Translations under genes and position numbers: made by a program | Source: Desulfobacula sp. | GTDB taxonomy: Bacteria > Desulfobacterota > Desulfobacteria > Desulfobacterales > Desulfobacteraceae | Length of the DNA stretch: 45,011 bases | Direction of reading: 5' to 3' | Assembly (NCBI GenBank): GCA_028280105.1 | Contig: JANQML010000178.1 | Span: 1 to 45,011, forward strand | Shown: positions 15,798 through 24,558 of the stretch, in pieces | Position numbering within the stretch: the first letter of the stretch is position 1 | Layout of the letters: every line of letters starts with the position of its first letter | The notes under the pieces: generated by a model | Seen by the model: only the letters and a program-made list of their open reading frames with translations | Database searches by the model: none | What the model was told of the DNA's origin: nothing

Positions 15798-18112
15798 GTT
15801 GAAATACTCCTTGTCGGTGAAACGATAAATTCACGGATTTCTTTCTCCGGAACAGGGCGGCTGATATAATACCCCTGTACCTGATCACATCCTGCAACTT
15901 TGAGATTGACCAATTGGTCGTGTGTTTCCACACCCTCTGCCACCACGGTCATGTTCAGTTTCTGGGCAAGAATGATGGTCGATGAAACAATCGGGCTGTC
16001 ATTAAAACAGTTTCGAATATCCTGGACAAAACTGCGGTCTATCTTAAGAGTGGAAATGGGGAGGGTTCTGATATGATCAAAGTTTGAAAACCCTTTTCCA
16101 AAGTCATCAAGACTGATTTTCACCCCTCCGTTGGAAAGTGCCTGCAGATTGTCAATAACGGTTTGTTTATCTTTAATAATCGCGTTTTCCGTGATTTCAA
16201 CCTCAATGAATTCGGGAGAGATTTGATTGTTGGCAAGGGTTTTAAAAAATTGTTCGGAATAGGTTTGATCCTTTAGCTCCAAAGGTGAAACATTCACGGC
16301 GATAGGGATCAACTTCAGCCCTTCAGAATGCCATCTCGTCAGTTGCCGGCATGCATGTTCCAGTGTCCTTCTTCCAAGCTCAACAATAAGACCCGTTTCT
16401 TCAGCGATATCTATAAAGTCTGCCGGATATATCAGCGGGTAATTAGGGGGCTGCCAGCGGATCAATGCTTCCAGTCCGACCACGGAATAATCTTCAAGAC
16501 TGATTTTCGGCTGGTAATGGAGTATAAATTGGTTTTTCGACAGGGCAGAAGGCATACTCTGCTCCAACTCGAATTTTTGAATTGAAACGGTATTCAGACT
16601 GGTGTCGAAAAAGCTGTATCGCCCCCGTCCTGAATGTTTCGCTTTATACATGGCTGCATCCGCATTTCTAAGCAGTGTTTCAATATCTTCTCCATCCCGG
16701 GGATAAATGGATATGCCGATGCTTGGACTGGAGATCACCTCATGGCCGTCAAGATTTTCATAGGGTTCTGACAACCGGGTTATAATTTTTTCCACAATTC
16801 GAGTAATATTTTGTTCAATGGCAACATCCGTGAGCATAACAACAAATTCGTCACCGCCGAACCGGGCGATAATATCTGATTTCCGCGTGCACGATACCAG
16901 CCGTTTAGACACGTTTTGAAGAAGAAGATCTCCGATCCGGTGCCCGAGTGTATCGTTAATGGTTTTGAATCGATCCAGGTCCGCAAACAATACGGCGTAA
17001 ATGCGTCTGTTGCGTTTGGCTGAAGAGAGGTTCTTTTGGGTGAGGGAAATGAATAACCGCCTGTTGTACAGACCGGTTAAGGAGTCAAAGGACGCCGCCT
17101 TTTTAGATATCTGATACTCTTTTTCCAGTTTTTTGATCAACTCGTTGTTTTTCCGGTCGGAAGCGGTTAGGGCATTTAAATATTCATGCTTCCGGTTGAT
17201 CATTTTGATCAACATGAAAAGGCCGGTGAAGCAGAACATTGTAAGAATCGACAGGATCCAGAACAGTCGTTTTTTGTGCTGATTGAAATCAGAAAAAAAT
17301 TCATCCAGCCTTTGACTGATACTGATGATGAAAGTGTAATTTTTCACCTTTGTATATGTCAGGTGATAGTCTCCTAAACCGGGATATTTTCTGATCATGG
17401 TCCCTGAAGGGGTGTGTGAAAAATCGGTTTTTGCCCGGTTTACCAGCCCATTGTCCGTTGCCAGACCACCGCTTTCAAAGATTGCCAGAACCTGCCCCTG
17501 ATCGTTGGTAATAGAGATTTTCCCTGTTTTCCCTATATTAATATTTTGCAGCAGATTCAGAAAGTAGCCTATGTCCAACTCAATAAGCATGGCGCCTTTA
17601 ACTCTCCCCCTTTCATCCTTTAGTGGAAAGAGCAGCGGAATCTGCCAGAAAATATCTGAGCTATCTGGGTCATGAATCAGTAAAAAAGGTTTTGAAACAG
17701 AAGCCATCTTATCAATATACTGTTTTATATCTTCTTTATGCTGCTGTTTCAGGATTTGCGGAGAAGACTGATAAAAAAGCCGGCCGGATCGATCATAGAG
17801 AACAACCCTGGTAAATGTCTGTTCACCATAAAGGAAACTTGTAATGTCATTCAGATTTTTTTGCTGCCGGTCTGAAAACCATTTCAGTGCAACCAGTTCG
17901 ATGGTATGCTTTTGCTCTAGTACCTGAAACAGATTCTCGGCCAATACATTAATCAGATTCCCCTGTTCACGTTTAAGGCTGTTTAAAAGTGATTGCTTGG
18001 TTTTCTCTATCTGGTAAAAGACGATTCCCCAGGACAGCAGGATTACAATACAGCCAAAGGTAATCAGTCCATATCGTAAAATTCGTTGTTGTCTGTCTTT
18101 TACTTCTAACAT
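15794..18112 (-). CDS. Membrane GGDEF/EAL cyclic-di-GMP enzyme with periplasmic sensor
   Basis: A 772-residue protein with one transmembrane helix near 14-34, a periplasmic Cache-like sensor (about 40-280), a second helix near 283-303, a GGDEF domain (about 340-505) and an EAL domain (about 515-765). The cyclase signature is intact (GGDEF at 419-423), and an RKSD inhibitory site stands five residues before it (410-413). The EAL motif is also intact (548-550), as are the EITENA and DDFGKGFSN stretches of active phosphodiesterases. The protein may therefore both make and break cyclic-di-GMP, with the sensor setting the balance. It is coupled to the PhnD-like gene. Its leader contains a promoter candidate and an intrinsic-terminator-like hairpin. 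Confidence 0.92.
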   Translation of the reverse strand: MLEVKDRQQRILRYGLITFGCIVILLSWGIVFYQIEKTKQSLLNSLKREQGNLINVLAENLFQVLEQKHTIELVALKWFSDRQQKNLNDITSFLYGEQTFTRVVLYDRSGRLFYQSSPQILKQQHKEDIKQYIDKMASVSKPFLLIHDPDSSDIFWQIPLLFPLKDERGRVKGAMLIELDIGYFLNLLQNINIGKTGKISITNDQGQVLAIFESGGLATDNGLVNRAKTDFSHTPSGTMIRKYPGLGDYHLTYTKVKNYTFIISISQRLDEFFSDFNQHKKRLFWILSILTMFCFTGLFMLIKMINRKHEYLNALTASDRKNNELIKKLEKEYQISKKAASFDSLTGLYNRRLFISLTQKNLSSAKRNRRIYAVLFADLDRFKTINDTLGHRIGDLLLQNVSKRLVSCTRKSDIIARFGGDEFVVMLTDVAIEQNITRIVEKIITRLSEPYENLDGHEVISSPSIGISIYPRDGEDIETLLRNADAAMYKAKHSGRGRYSFFDTSLNTVSIQKFELEQSMPSALSKNQFILHYQPKISLEDYSVVGLEALIRWQPPNYPLIYPADFIDIAEETGLIVELGRRTLEHACRQLTRWHSEGLKLIPIAVNVSPLELKDQTYSEQFFKTLANNQISPEFIEVEITENAIIKDKQTVIDNLQALSNGGVKISLDDFGKGFSNFDHIRTLPISTLKIDRSFVQDIRNCFNDSPIVSSTIILAQKLNMTVVAEGVETHDQLVNLKVAGCDQVQGYYISRPVPEKEIREFIVSPTRSIST

Positions 18113-18149
18113 ATGTGGAAGATCTAATATTTTTTTTACGTTTATTCCA

Positions 18150-18183
18150 ATAAAAAACCAGGTGTACTTTTAAAGTCACCTGG
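18150..18183 (-). terminator. Intrinsic-terminator-like hairpin in the GGDEF/EAL leader
   Basis: On the minus strand, CCAGGTG-ACTTT pairs with AAAGT-(one-base bulge)-CACCTGG (18183 to 18158), followed at once by TTTTTTATT. The hairpin ends about 38 bases before the GGDEF/EAL start codon and downstream of a promoter candidate at 18206-18234. It could end a transcript from the EamA gene 280 bases upstream, or act as an attenuator for the GGDEF/EAL operon. Confidence 0.65.
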
Positions 18184-18205
18184 ATTCGGGCGTTACGGAA
18201 AATAT

Positions 18206-18234
18206 TTATATCACCCGAGACGATTGGTTTTCAA
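18206..18234 (-). promoter_or_regulatory. Sigma-70-like promoter upstream of the GGDEF/EAL gene
   Basis: Minus strand TTGAAA (18234-18229) and ATATAA (18211-18206) with a 17-base spacer. Transcription would begin near 18199, leaving only about 16 bases before the terminator-like hairpin. Confidence 0.42.
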
Positions 18235-18462
18235 TGCTGTTAAAAGATCTTAACAGAATCCTAATGATATCATCGGATGCATTCACAGCCGGAATAGACT
18301 CAAATTGCCGTCACATATAAAGGATAGATTGATTGCCCCTTCTGTTCGGGGTGTGATGCCATTGGACAGCCACAGACAAAAACGGTAAAGAAAATTTGAA
18401 ATGATATGCCATAGTTGATTGAATAACTATAAACCGGTTCCCTGTGGGTGACATCTATCTGT
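18235..18462. other. Rest of the gap between the EamA gene and the GGDEF/EAL promoter
   Basis: 228 bases with no convincing gene. A short minus-strand stretch near 18440-18454 resembles the opening of a cyclic-di-GMP-I riboswitch, but the rest of the aptamer is missing. Confidence 0.4.
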
Positions 18463-19350
18463 TTATAACGCATTTTTTTTTGACAAAGACTGCACAATCA
18501 GTCCCCCGATAACCAGGAAAAGGCCGGCAATGGTGGACAGATAGATCTCTTCTCCCACTAGAAAATAGATAAAGATCAGGGAGACAAACGGGGCGATAAA
18601 GATCAGGTTGGCAATCTTTGCGGCACTAGTGGTCAGTTTCATGGCGGTGAGCCATAACACAAAGGCCAGGCCCATTTCAAAGATGCCGATATAGGCGGCA
18701 CCGGCCAGACCAAGAAGGTTTTCGGGGGTGAATCCGTGGGTAACGGCCAGATAGAGGGCGCACATGGGGGTGGCGCATAAAAAGTTGAGAAACAGGCCGA
18801 TCACCGGGTCCCGCTTGTCTCTGATATTGAGTATCCAGTACAGGGCCCAGAGGACGGTGGAAACCAGTGCCAGTGCCACCCCCACGGGGTTTTCAAATTG
18901 CAGTGACAAGAGATTTCCCCGGGTGGCGATCACGATGACCCCGCTGTAACTCAGGCCGATGGCCAGCCACTGCCGTCCGGCAACTTTTTGCCCCAGCAGT
19001 GGAACGGACAGGATGCTCAGGGTAACGGCCCAGGTGTAATTGATCACCTGGGCCTGCTGGGCCGGAAGGATCTCATAGGCCTTGAACAGGATCAGGTAAT
19101 AGGCAAACGGATTTAAAAAACCAAAGCCGATGGACAAAAGCCCGTCCCTTGCCGTCAATTCCAATAGCCGGCCCCCTTTTTTCTGCACCAGTATGACCAG
19201 AAACAAAACGACGGCAGATACGGCCGATGCGTAAAAGACCAGTTGTGCCGGTGTCATATATCGCAACGAGAGCTTGCTCGCACTGGCAATGGTGGACCAG
19301 CACAGGACAGTGGCCAGGCCGTATGCATATGCTTGGGTCTGTTGTTTCAT
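18463..19350 (-). CDS. EamA/DMT-family exporter
   Basis: A 295-residue protein with about ten hydrophobic helices forming two EamA repeats (about 8-140 and 150-288), the layout of drug/metabolite transporters such as RhtA and YdcZ relatives. Its ATG overlaps the stop of the threonine aldolase gene (ATGA), so the two are made together. That suggests it moves an amino acid linked to threonine or glycine metabolism, but the substrate cannot be read from the sequence. Confidence 0.87.
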   Translation of the reverse strand: MKQQTQAYAYGLATVLCWSTIASASKLSLRYMTPAQLVFYASAVSAVVLFLVILVQKKGGRLLELTARDGLLSIGFGFLNPFAYYLILFKAYEILPAQQAQVINYTWAVTLSILSVPLLGQKVAGRQWLAIGLSYSGVIVIATRGNLLSLQFENPVGVALALVSTVLWALYWILNIRDKRDPVIGLFLNFLCATPMCALYLAVTHGFTPENLLGLAGAAYIGIFEMGLAFVLWLTAMKLTTSAAKIANLIFIAPFVSLIFIYFLVGEEIYLSTIAGLFLVIGGLIVQSLSKKNAL

Positions 19351-20366
19351 CTGCGGGAGTTGAAAAATTTTTTAACCGCAAAGAGAAAGGATTCAATATC
19401 TGTTTTGGAAACATCCAGGTGGGTGACGAGTCTTAACGGATTGGCCGTGTCAATGCGTATGCCCTGGGTCTTTAAATCGTCTGCCAGCCGGTCCATATCG
19501 GCATCAAACCGGGCAAATACGATATTGGTCTGAACCGCGGCCGGGTCTGTCTGAACCCCTTCAATGTCTGACAGCCCCGCTGCCAGAAGTTGGGCATTTT
19601 CATGATCCTGCACCAGCCGGTCAATGTTATGGGTCAGGGCATAGATGCCGGCTGCCGCGATCATACCGGCCTGCCGCATGCCGCCGCCCAGCATCTTCCG
19701 CCATCGCCGGGCGTCCCGGATCCGGTCCCGGGGCCCTGCGAGAACAGACCCCACCGGTGCGCCCAACCCCTTGGACAGACAGCAGGAGACCGTATCAAAG
19801 GGCTGGGTGATCTGTCTGACATCCACGTTCAATCTGACGGCGGCATTGAAAACCCGTGCCCCGTCCAGATGAAGGCCCAGGCGATGGGTGTCGGCAAGGG
19901 TCCGGGCGTCGTCCAGATAGGCCAGGGGGATGACCTTGCCCGCCTGGGTGTTTTCCAGGCAGAGCAGCCGGGTTTTTGCAAAGTGATAATCATCGGGTTT
20001 GACAAAACCGGCCACCGTTGACAGGTCCAGGGTGCCGTCGGGTTCAAAGTCCATGGGCTGGGGCTGAATACTTCCGAGCACTGCGGCGCCGCCTCCCTCA
20101 TACCGATAGGTGTGGGCGGTCTGGCCCACGATATATTCATCACCCCGGCCGCAATGGGTTAAAAGGGCCAGAAGATTGCTCTGGGTGCCGCTGGAGCAGA
20201 AAAGAGCCGCCTCTTTACCCAGCAGATCGGCTGCAAAGATTTCCAGGGCATTGACCGTGGGATCTTCTCCATAGACATCATCTCCCACTGCAGCGGTGAG
20301 CATGGCCTGGCGCATGGCATCACCGGGTTGTGTTACAGTATCGCTTCTTAAATCAATGGGTTTCAT
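19347..20366 (-). CDS. ltaE: Low-specificity L-threonine aldolase
   Basis: A pyridoxal-phosphate enzyme that cleaves L-threonine (and allo-threonine) to glycine and acetaldehyde. The 339-residue protein begins MKPIDLRSDTVTQP, the classic family start. It has GDDVYGEDPTVNALE near the N terminus, ALFCSSGTQSNLLAL, a LHLDGAR aspartate-binding stretch, and SCCLSKGLGAPVGS, whose lysine binds the cofactor. I prefer the ATG at 20366 over an ATG seven codons upstream (20387) because AAGGA lies at good spacing before it. The following EamA exporter is coupled by an ATGA overlap. Divergent from the beta-hydroxyacid dehydrogenase operon. Confidence 0.92.
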   Translation of the reverse strand: MKPIDLRSDTVTQPGDAMRQAMLTAAVGDDVYGEDPTVNALEIFAADLLGKEAALFCSSGTQSNLLALLTHCGRGDEYIVGQTAHTYRYEGGGAAVLGSIQPQPMDFEPDGTLDLSTVAGFVKPDDYHFAKTRLLCLENTQAGKVIPLAYLDDARTLADTHRLGLHLDGARVFNAAVRLNVDVRQITQPFDTVSCCLSKGLGAPVGSVLAGPRDRIRDARRWRKMLGGGMRQAGMIAAAGIYALTHNIDRLVQDHENAQLLAAGLSDIEGVQTDPAAVQTNIVFARFDADMDRLADDLKTQGIRIDTANPLRLVTHLDVSKTDIESFLFAVKKFFNSRR

Positions 20367-20467
20367 TCTCTTTTTTTCCTTTTTCATAAGGGCCTGAAAA
20401 GATCATCATATTGAAAGTATGGTCACTGGTTACCATGTCCGGGACAAAAATACCAGAACCCTTATAT

Positions 20468-20538
20468 CTGACCCACCATACGGTAACGCCTGTTGCGTTG
20501 TCTTCGGGCGTTCCTTCCTGCGGAGTATGGCTTATACG
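20468..20538. repeat. Truncated, inverted copy of the 26.7-kb repeat element
   Basis: This stretch matches the reverse complement of the right half of the element at 26677-26802 (about 26734-26800). Shared blocks include CCACCATACGGT with one extra C, then GCCTG-TGCGTTG, GTTCCTTCCTGCGGAG against CGTTCCTCCCTGCGGAG, and TATGGCT. Similarity stops after TATACG, so the other half and its inverted end are missing. It sits in the gap between ltaE and the divergent dehydrogenase operon. Confidence 0.8.
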
Positions 20539-20682
20539 GGAAAAGATCCTGGAGCCCGGCGCTGAAATGTTTGGGAGGTAAGAAAGACCGGGTATAGGTG
20601 TTGATTAACCCTGAAAAAACTGTCATTAATAGGTCGGAATGACATTTAAACGAACACGCTAAGATCAGGGAGGTTGGGCATC

Positions 20683-21561
20683 ATGGAAGTGAGACCGGGT
20701 AAAACAATTGTCGGGTTCATCGGGCTGGGGGTTATGGGAAAAAGTATGGCAGGCCATATTCTGGCTGCCGGATATGAACTGCATGTCTATACCCGGACCA
20801 AACAAAGCGCTGATACTTTGATTGAAAAGGGGGCTGTCTGGGAAGAGACCGTGGCTCAACTGAGCAAAAAATGTGACGTAATCATCACCATTGTCGGGTT
20901 TCCGGCAGATGTTGAGCAGATATACCTGGGAGACGGCGGGATATTAAACCATGCCAAAGCCGGCTGCATGGCGGCGGATATGACCACCTCCCATCCGGAT
21001 CTGGCCCATAAATTGTACGATACCGGTGCGGAAAGAGGGATCCGGGTACTGGATGCCCCGGTATCCGGCGGGGACCTGGGTGCCAGGAATGCCGCGCTTT
21101 CCATCATGGTGGGGGGGGATAAAGATGCCTTTGACGCGGTCTCGCCCCTGTTTGAGATCATGGGAAAAAATATCGTATACCAGGGAAAGCCCGGGTCCGG
21201 ACAACATACGAAAATGGCCAATCAGATTGCCGTGGCGTCGGGGATGATCGCCGTCTGCGAAGCATTGGCATATGCCAAAAAGGCAGGCCTTGATCCTGAA
21301 ACGGTTCTCAAAAGCATTGAGCCCGGTGCGGCCGGATCATGGTCGCTGAGCAATCTGGGCCCCCGGATGATAAAAGGGGACATGGAACCCGGGTTTTTTG
21401 TCAAACATTTTATTAAAGACATGGATATTGCCGCCCGGTCATCGGCCGAACTTGGCCTGACCACGCCAGGGCTCGATCTGACGCTGTCCCTGTATAAAAA
21501 GATTGAACAAATGGGGCTGGAAGACAAGGGCACACAGGTCCTGTGCAGATTATTTGAATAA
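20683..21561 (+). CDS. NAD(P)-dependent beta-hydroxyacid dehydrogenase (HIBADH family)
   Basis: A 292-residue enzyme of the 3-hydroxyisobutyrate dehydrogenase / tartronate semialdehyde reductase family. It has the Rossmann motif GFIGLGVMGKSMAGHIL near the start, the substrate loop DAPVSGGDLGARNAAL, and the catalytic lysine in GSGQHTKMANQ. The substrate within the family cannot be chosen from sequence alone. The ATG at 20683 has AGGGAGG nine bases upstream and is preferred over an in-frame TTG three codons earlier. It leads a plus-strand operon with a YqaA-like gene (21-base gap) and a CoA ligase, suggesting a role in short-chain acid or branched-chain metabolism. Confidence 0.88.
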   Translation: MEVRPGKTIVGFIGLGVMGKSMAGHILAAGYELHVYTRTKQSADTLIEKGAVWEETVAQLSKKCDVIITIVGFPADVEQIYLGDGGILNHAKAGCMAADMTTSHPDLAHKLYDTGAERGIRVLDAPVSGGDLGARNAALSIMVGGDKDAFDAVSPLFEIMGKNIVYQGKPGSGQHTKMANQIAVASGMIAVCEALAYAKKAGLDPETVLKSIEPGAAGSWSLSNLGPRMIKGDMEPGFFVKHFIKDMDIAARSSAELGLTTPGLDLTLSLYKKIEQMGLEDKGTQVLCRLFE

Positions 21562-21582
21562 ACCAGAGTCCGGATAACATAA

Positions 21583-22023
21583 ATGGAATTTCTGGCTGAC
21601 TACGGCTACCTGGGCATGTTTGTGTCTGCGTTTCTTGCTGCCACGATTTTGCCGGTCGGTTCGGAAATCGTTCTGGTTGTTTTATTGTCCCACGACTTTC
21701 ATCCCGTGATAACCGTGGGGGTGGCAACGGTTGGGAATGTGCTGGGCTCGGTGGTCAACTATTTTCTGGGGTTGCTGGGCAATACGATCGTGTTGCAAAA
21801 GGTTCTCGGAATATCTGAGAAAGCCCTTGAAAAAGCGGAAAACCGGTTTAAGAGATACGGGGTGTACAGCCTTTTACTGGCCTGGCTGCCGGTTGTCGGA
21901 GATCCGTTGACCGTTGTGGCCGGTGTGTTTAAAATAAGGTTTGACCTCTTTGTGGCGCTTGTGGGTATTGGGAAATGTTTAAGGTATGTGGTGCTGGCAG
22001 GCGCTGTTTTAATGGGCGGATAA
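21583..22023 (+). CDS. YqaA-like (DedA/SNARE-associated) membrane protein
   Basis: A 146-residue inner-membrane protein with about four hydrophobic stretches. Family marks are LPVGSEIVLVVLL near 24-36, a central GNVLGSVVNYFLG, and LAWLPVVGDPLTVVAGVF, which matches the YqaA/DedA consensus of a proline- and glycine-marked re-entrant loop. DedA-type proteins flip or scramble phospholipids and undecaprenyl phosphate in some bacteria; short YqaA members are less studied. It lies 21 bases after the dehydrogenase and 42 bases before the CoA ligase. Confidence 0.85.
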   Translation: MEFLADYGYLGMFVSAFLAATILPVGSEIVLVVLLSHDFHPVITVGVATVGNVLGSVVNYFLGLLGNTIVLQKVLGISEKALEKAENRFKRYGVYSLLLAWLPVVGDPLTVVAGVFKIRFDLFVALVGIGKCLRYVVLAGAVLMGG

Positions 22024-22065
22024 TCCGGGAACGGCAGGGGCGGGCCGCCGGGAAACGGGGGGAAT

Positions 22066-24456
22066 ATGAAACTCTTTATTGATTTTGAAGAAATGACCCG
22101 GGTATTTGCCCGGGCCGACGGGCAGGGCCGGCAGCAACTGTATGAACATGAGACCTATGAGCTGCTCAGTGCGCTGGGATCTGAATCCGTGCCCGAATAC
22201 CTGCTCTTTACCCGGAACCAGCGTCTGACCAGCGATGCCCTGGTCCCTTTTTTAGGCGATAAGGTGGTGCTCAAGGTATCCAGCCCAGATGTGGTCCATA
22301 AATCCGATATGGAAGGGGTTGCCGTTGTTCCCAAGATGGCCGGTAAGGTCCGGTCCGGCAGCCGGCGCATGGTGGACCGGGTCAGCGACCGGTATGCGCA
22401 GTTTATCCACACCCGTCCGAACCATGCGCCCGATGAATACAGGGATCTGGATGCCGCTGAAATAAGAGAACGGGTCAATAAGAGAATTCAGGGTGTACTG
22501 ATCGTCCAGTACCTGCCCCCGGAATCGGATGCTCTTGGCAATGAGCTGCTGGTCAGCCTCAGGTGGACCCGGGAACTGGGTATGGTGATCACGGCCGGCC
22601 TGGGGGGCACGGATACCGAACTTTACGCCGACCGGTTCCGGCTGGGCCAGGCCGTTGTCTCGGCATCCACCGCCCTTGTCAGCGGAGAGGCGTTTTTCGA
22701 TCTGTTTAAACATACCATTGCCTATGAGAAATGTGCCGGACTCACCCGGGGGAATGCCCGGCTGGTCTCGGATGAGCAGTTACTTGAATGCTTTGGTGCC
22801 TTTATCGCCGTGGGCAATTATTTTTCACCCCTCAATCCGGACGCACCTTACGTGATTGATGAGCTGGAGGTCAACCCGTTTGCCCTGGTGGATTACGAGA
22901 TGGTTCCTTTGGACGGATTGTGCCGGTTTTCCAAGCCCTTTCGCCTGAAAAAGGCGCGGGGTGTTCTCCAGATGGACCGGCTCCTTCATCCGGAATCCAT
23001 TGCCATCGTCGGGGTGAGTGGCTCCAAGATGAACTTCGGGCGGCAGATCCTTCAAAATATAAAGATGGCCGGGTTTGATCCGGGTAAGATTACGATTGTC
23101 TCCCCCCGTGCCGATACCATTGACGGTGTCAGATGCGTGAGAGAACTTTCCATGATCCAATCCGTCGATCTTTTGGTGATTGCGGTTTCTGCGGCCCATG
23201 TGCCGGATCTGATCGATGATATTATTGAACACAACCGGGCCCAGAGTGTGATCCTGATCCCCGGGGGGATGGGTGAAACCGAGAGTTCCAGGGAACGGGC
23301 TCTAAAAATGATTGAAAAAATCCAGTCGTCCCAGGATGAGGGGCCGGTCTTTCTGGGCGGGAACTGCCTGGGGCTGATCAGCCGGCCCGGTTTGCTGGAT
23401 ACCTTTTTTGTTCCCGAATCCTGTGCCCCAAAAAGAAGGGAGACCCCGTTTTCAAAAACCGCATTGATCAGCCAGTCCGGTGCGTTTGCACTGGTTCGGA
23501 TGACCGAACAGATCCTGGGTGATCCCGCCTATGTGGTCACCGTGGGTAACCAGATGGATCTGACCATTGGCGATTTTATCAACTGCTTTGCCGATGCCCC
23601 GGATATCGGGATCATATACGTCTATGCCGAAGGGTTCAACGATCTGGACGGACTCCATGCCTGCCGGGGGATCCGGCGGGCCGTGAAAAACGGCAAAGAG
23701 GTGATCATCTATAAATCCGGCAGAACACCGGAGGGGAAACTGGCCACCTCCGGGCACACGGCCAGTGTGGCAGGGGATTACATGGTCTGCATCTCCTGTC
23801 TGAGCCAGGCCGGTGCCCTGGTGACCGAAAGCCATGAAGACTTCCAGGGGCTGCTGAATCTGGCCCCCCTGCTTCATGAAAAACGGATTTCAGGTCACCG
23901 GATTGCGGGAATGAGCCCGGCCGGATTTGAAGCTGTGGGTATTGCGGATTCGCTTCAGGCATCTGATTCCGGTCTTGAGCTGTCTGAATTTTCTCCCGGC
24001 ACCATCCGTTCCATATCAGACCTGTTCGACACCTCCGGTCTGAGCGACATCATGGATATCCGGAACCCCCTGGATCTGACTCCGGCGGCACGGGATCATG
24101 TCTATATCGGCGCCATGGAGGCTCTGTTTGAAGATGACAATGTGGACAGCATTGTCATGTCCGTGGGGACTCTGGCTCCGGGTACCCTGGGTAAGCCTTC
24201 CGGACCGGACGGCCCGGGCTTTTCGGCCGGGGAAGGGAGTCTGGTCTGCCGGCTGCCGGACCTGGTCCGGTCATCGGACAAGCCGGTGGTGCTGTTTAAC
24301 GATGCCGGCAAAGCCCACCAGGCGGTTCAGGATTATATAGAAGGAGAAGGGGTCCCGGTCTATCCGTCCTGCAGCCGCGCCATGGCGTTATTGGCCGCAT
24401 ATACGTCATACCGTTTGAGAATAAAGAATCTGGCGGGAGGGGATAAAAACAGATAA
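22066..24456 (+). CDS. ADP-forming acyl-CoA synthetase (ATP-grasp first)
   Basis: A 796-residue enzyme of the ADP-forming acetyl/acyl-CoA ligase family, which joins an organic acid to CoA or makes ATP in reverse. An ATP-grasp domain comes first (about 20-280; LKVSSPDVVHKSDMEGV at 69-85). A CoA-binding Rossmann domain follows (about 305-400; HPESIAIVGVSGSKMNFG), then a succinyl-CoA-ligase-like domain (about 440-790). The phosphorylated histidine is most likely His564 in SGHTASVAGDY. Most single-chain members have the CoA-binding domain first, so this order is the circular-permuted variant. A GGGGGGAAT site precedes the ATG. The substrate may be the product of the neighbouring dehydrogenase. 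Confidence 0.88.
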   Translation: MKLFIDFEEMTRVFARADGQGRQQLYEHETYELLSALGSESVPEYLLFTRNQRLTSDALVPFLGDKVVLKVSSPDVVHKSDMEGVAVVPKMAGKVRSGSRRMVDRVSDRYAQFIHTRPNHAPDEYRDLDAAEIRERVNKRIQGVLIVQYLPPESDALGNELLVSLRWTRELGMVITAGLGGTDTELYADRFRLGQAVVSASTALVSGEAFFDLFKHTIAYEKCAGLTRGNARLVSDEQLLECFGAFIAVGNYFSPLNPDAPYVIDELEVNPFALVDYEMVPLDGLCRFSKPFRLKKARGVLQMDRLLHPESIAIVGVSGSKMNFGRQILQNIKMAGFDPGKITIVSPRADTIDGVRCVRELSMIQSVDLLVIAVSAAHVPDLIDDIIEHNRAQSVILIPGGMGETESSRERALKMIEKIQSSQDEGPVFLGGNCLGLISRPGLLDTFFVPESCAPKRRETPFSKTALISQSGAFALVRMTEQILGDPAYVVTVGNQMDLTIGDFINCFADAPDIGIIYVYAEGFNDLDGLHACRGIRRAVKNGKEVIIYKSGRTPEGKLATSGHTASVAGDYMVCISCLSQAGALVTESHEDFQGLLNLAPLLHEKRISGHRIAGMSPAGFEAVGIADSLQASDSGLELSEFSPGTIRSISDLFDTSGLSDIMDIRNPLDLTPAARDHVYIGAMEALFEDDNVDSIVMSVGTLAPGTLGKPSGPDGPGFSAGEGSLVCRLPDLVRSSDKPVVLFNDAGKAHQAVQDYIEGEGVPVYPSCSRAMALLAAYTSYRLRIKNLAGGDKNR

Positions 24457-24507
24457 AACAGCAAGAGAGCCGGCCGTTCAATTTTCAAAAAAAGAGAAAA
24501 AAAAAAG

Positions 24508-24546
24508 AGGGAAGAAATAAAAGTTTATTCCTTCCCTGTTTTTTGT
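24508..24546. terminator. Bidirectional intrinsic terminator
   Basis: AGGGAAGAAATAAA (24508-24521) pairs with TTTATTCCTTCCCT (24524-24537) with one mismatch, leaving a two-base gap. T-rich runs follow on the plus strand (GTTTTTTGTT) and on the minus strand (TTTTTTTTTT). It lies between the converging CoA ligase and uraA genes. Confidence 0.85.
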
Positions 24547-24558
24547 TAAGCATCCTGA

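Noticed and set aside
18437..18456. Minus-strand sequence resembling the start of a cyclic-di-GMP-I riboswitch (ATGTCACCCACAGGG)
   Set aside because: The remaining conserved parts of the aptamer, such as the GCAAAGCC and tetraloop-receptor elements, are absent, and the place is just after the EamA stop rather than in a clear leader.
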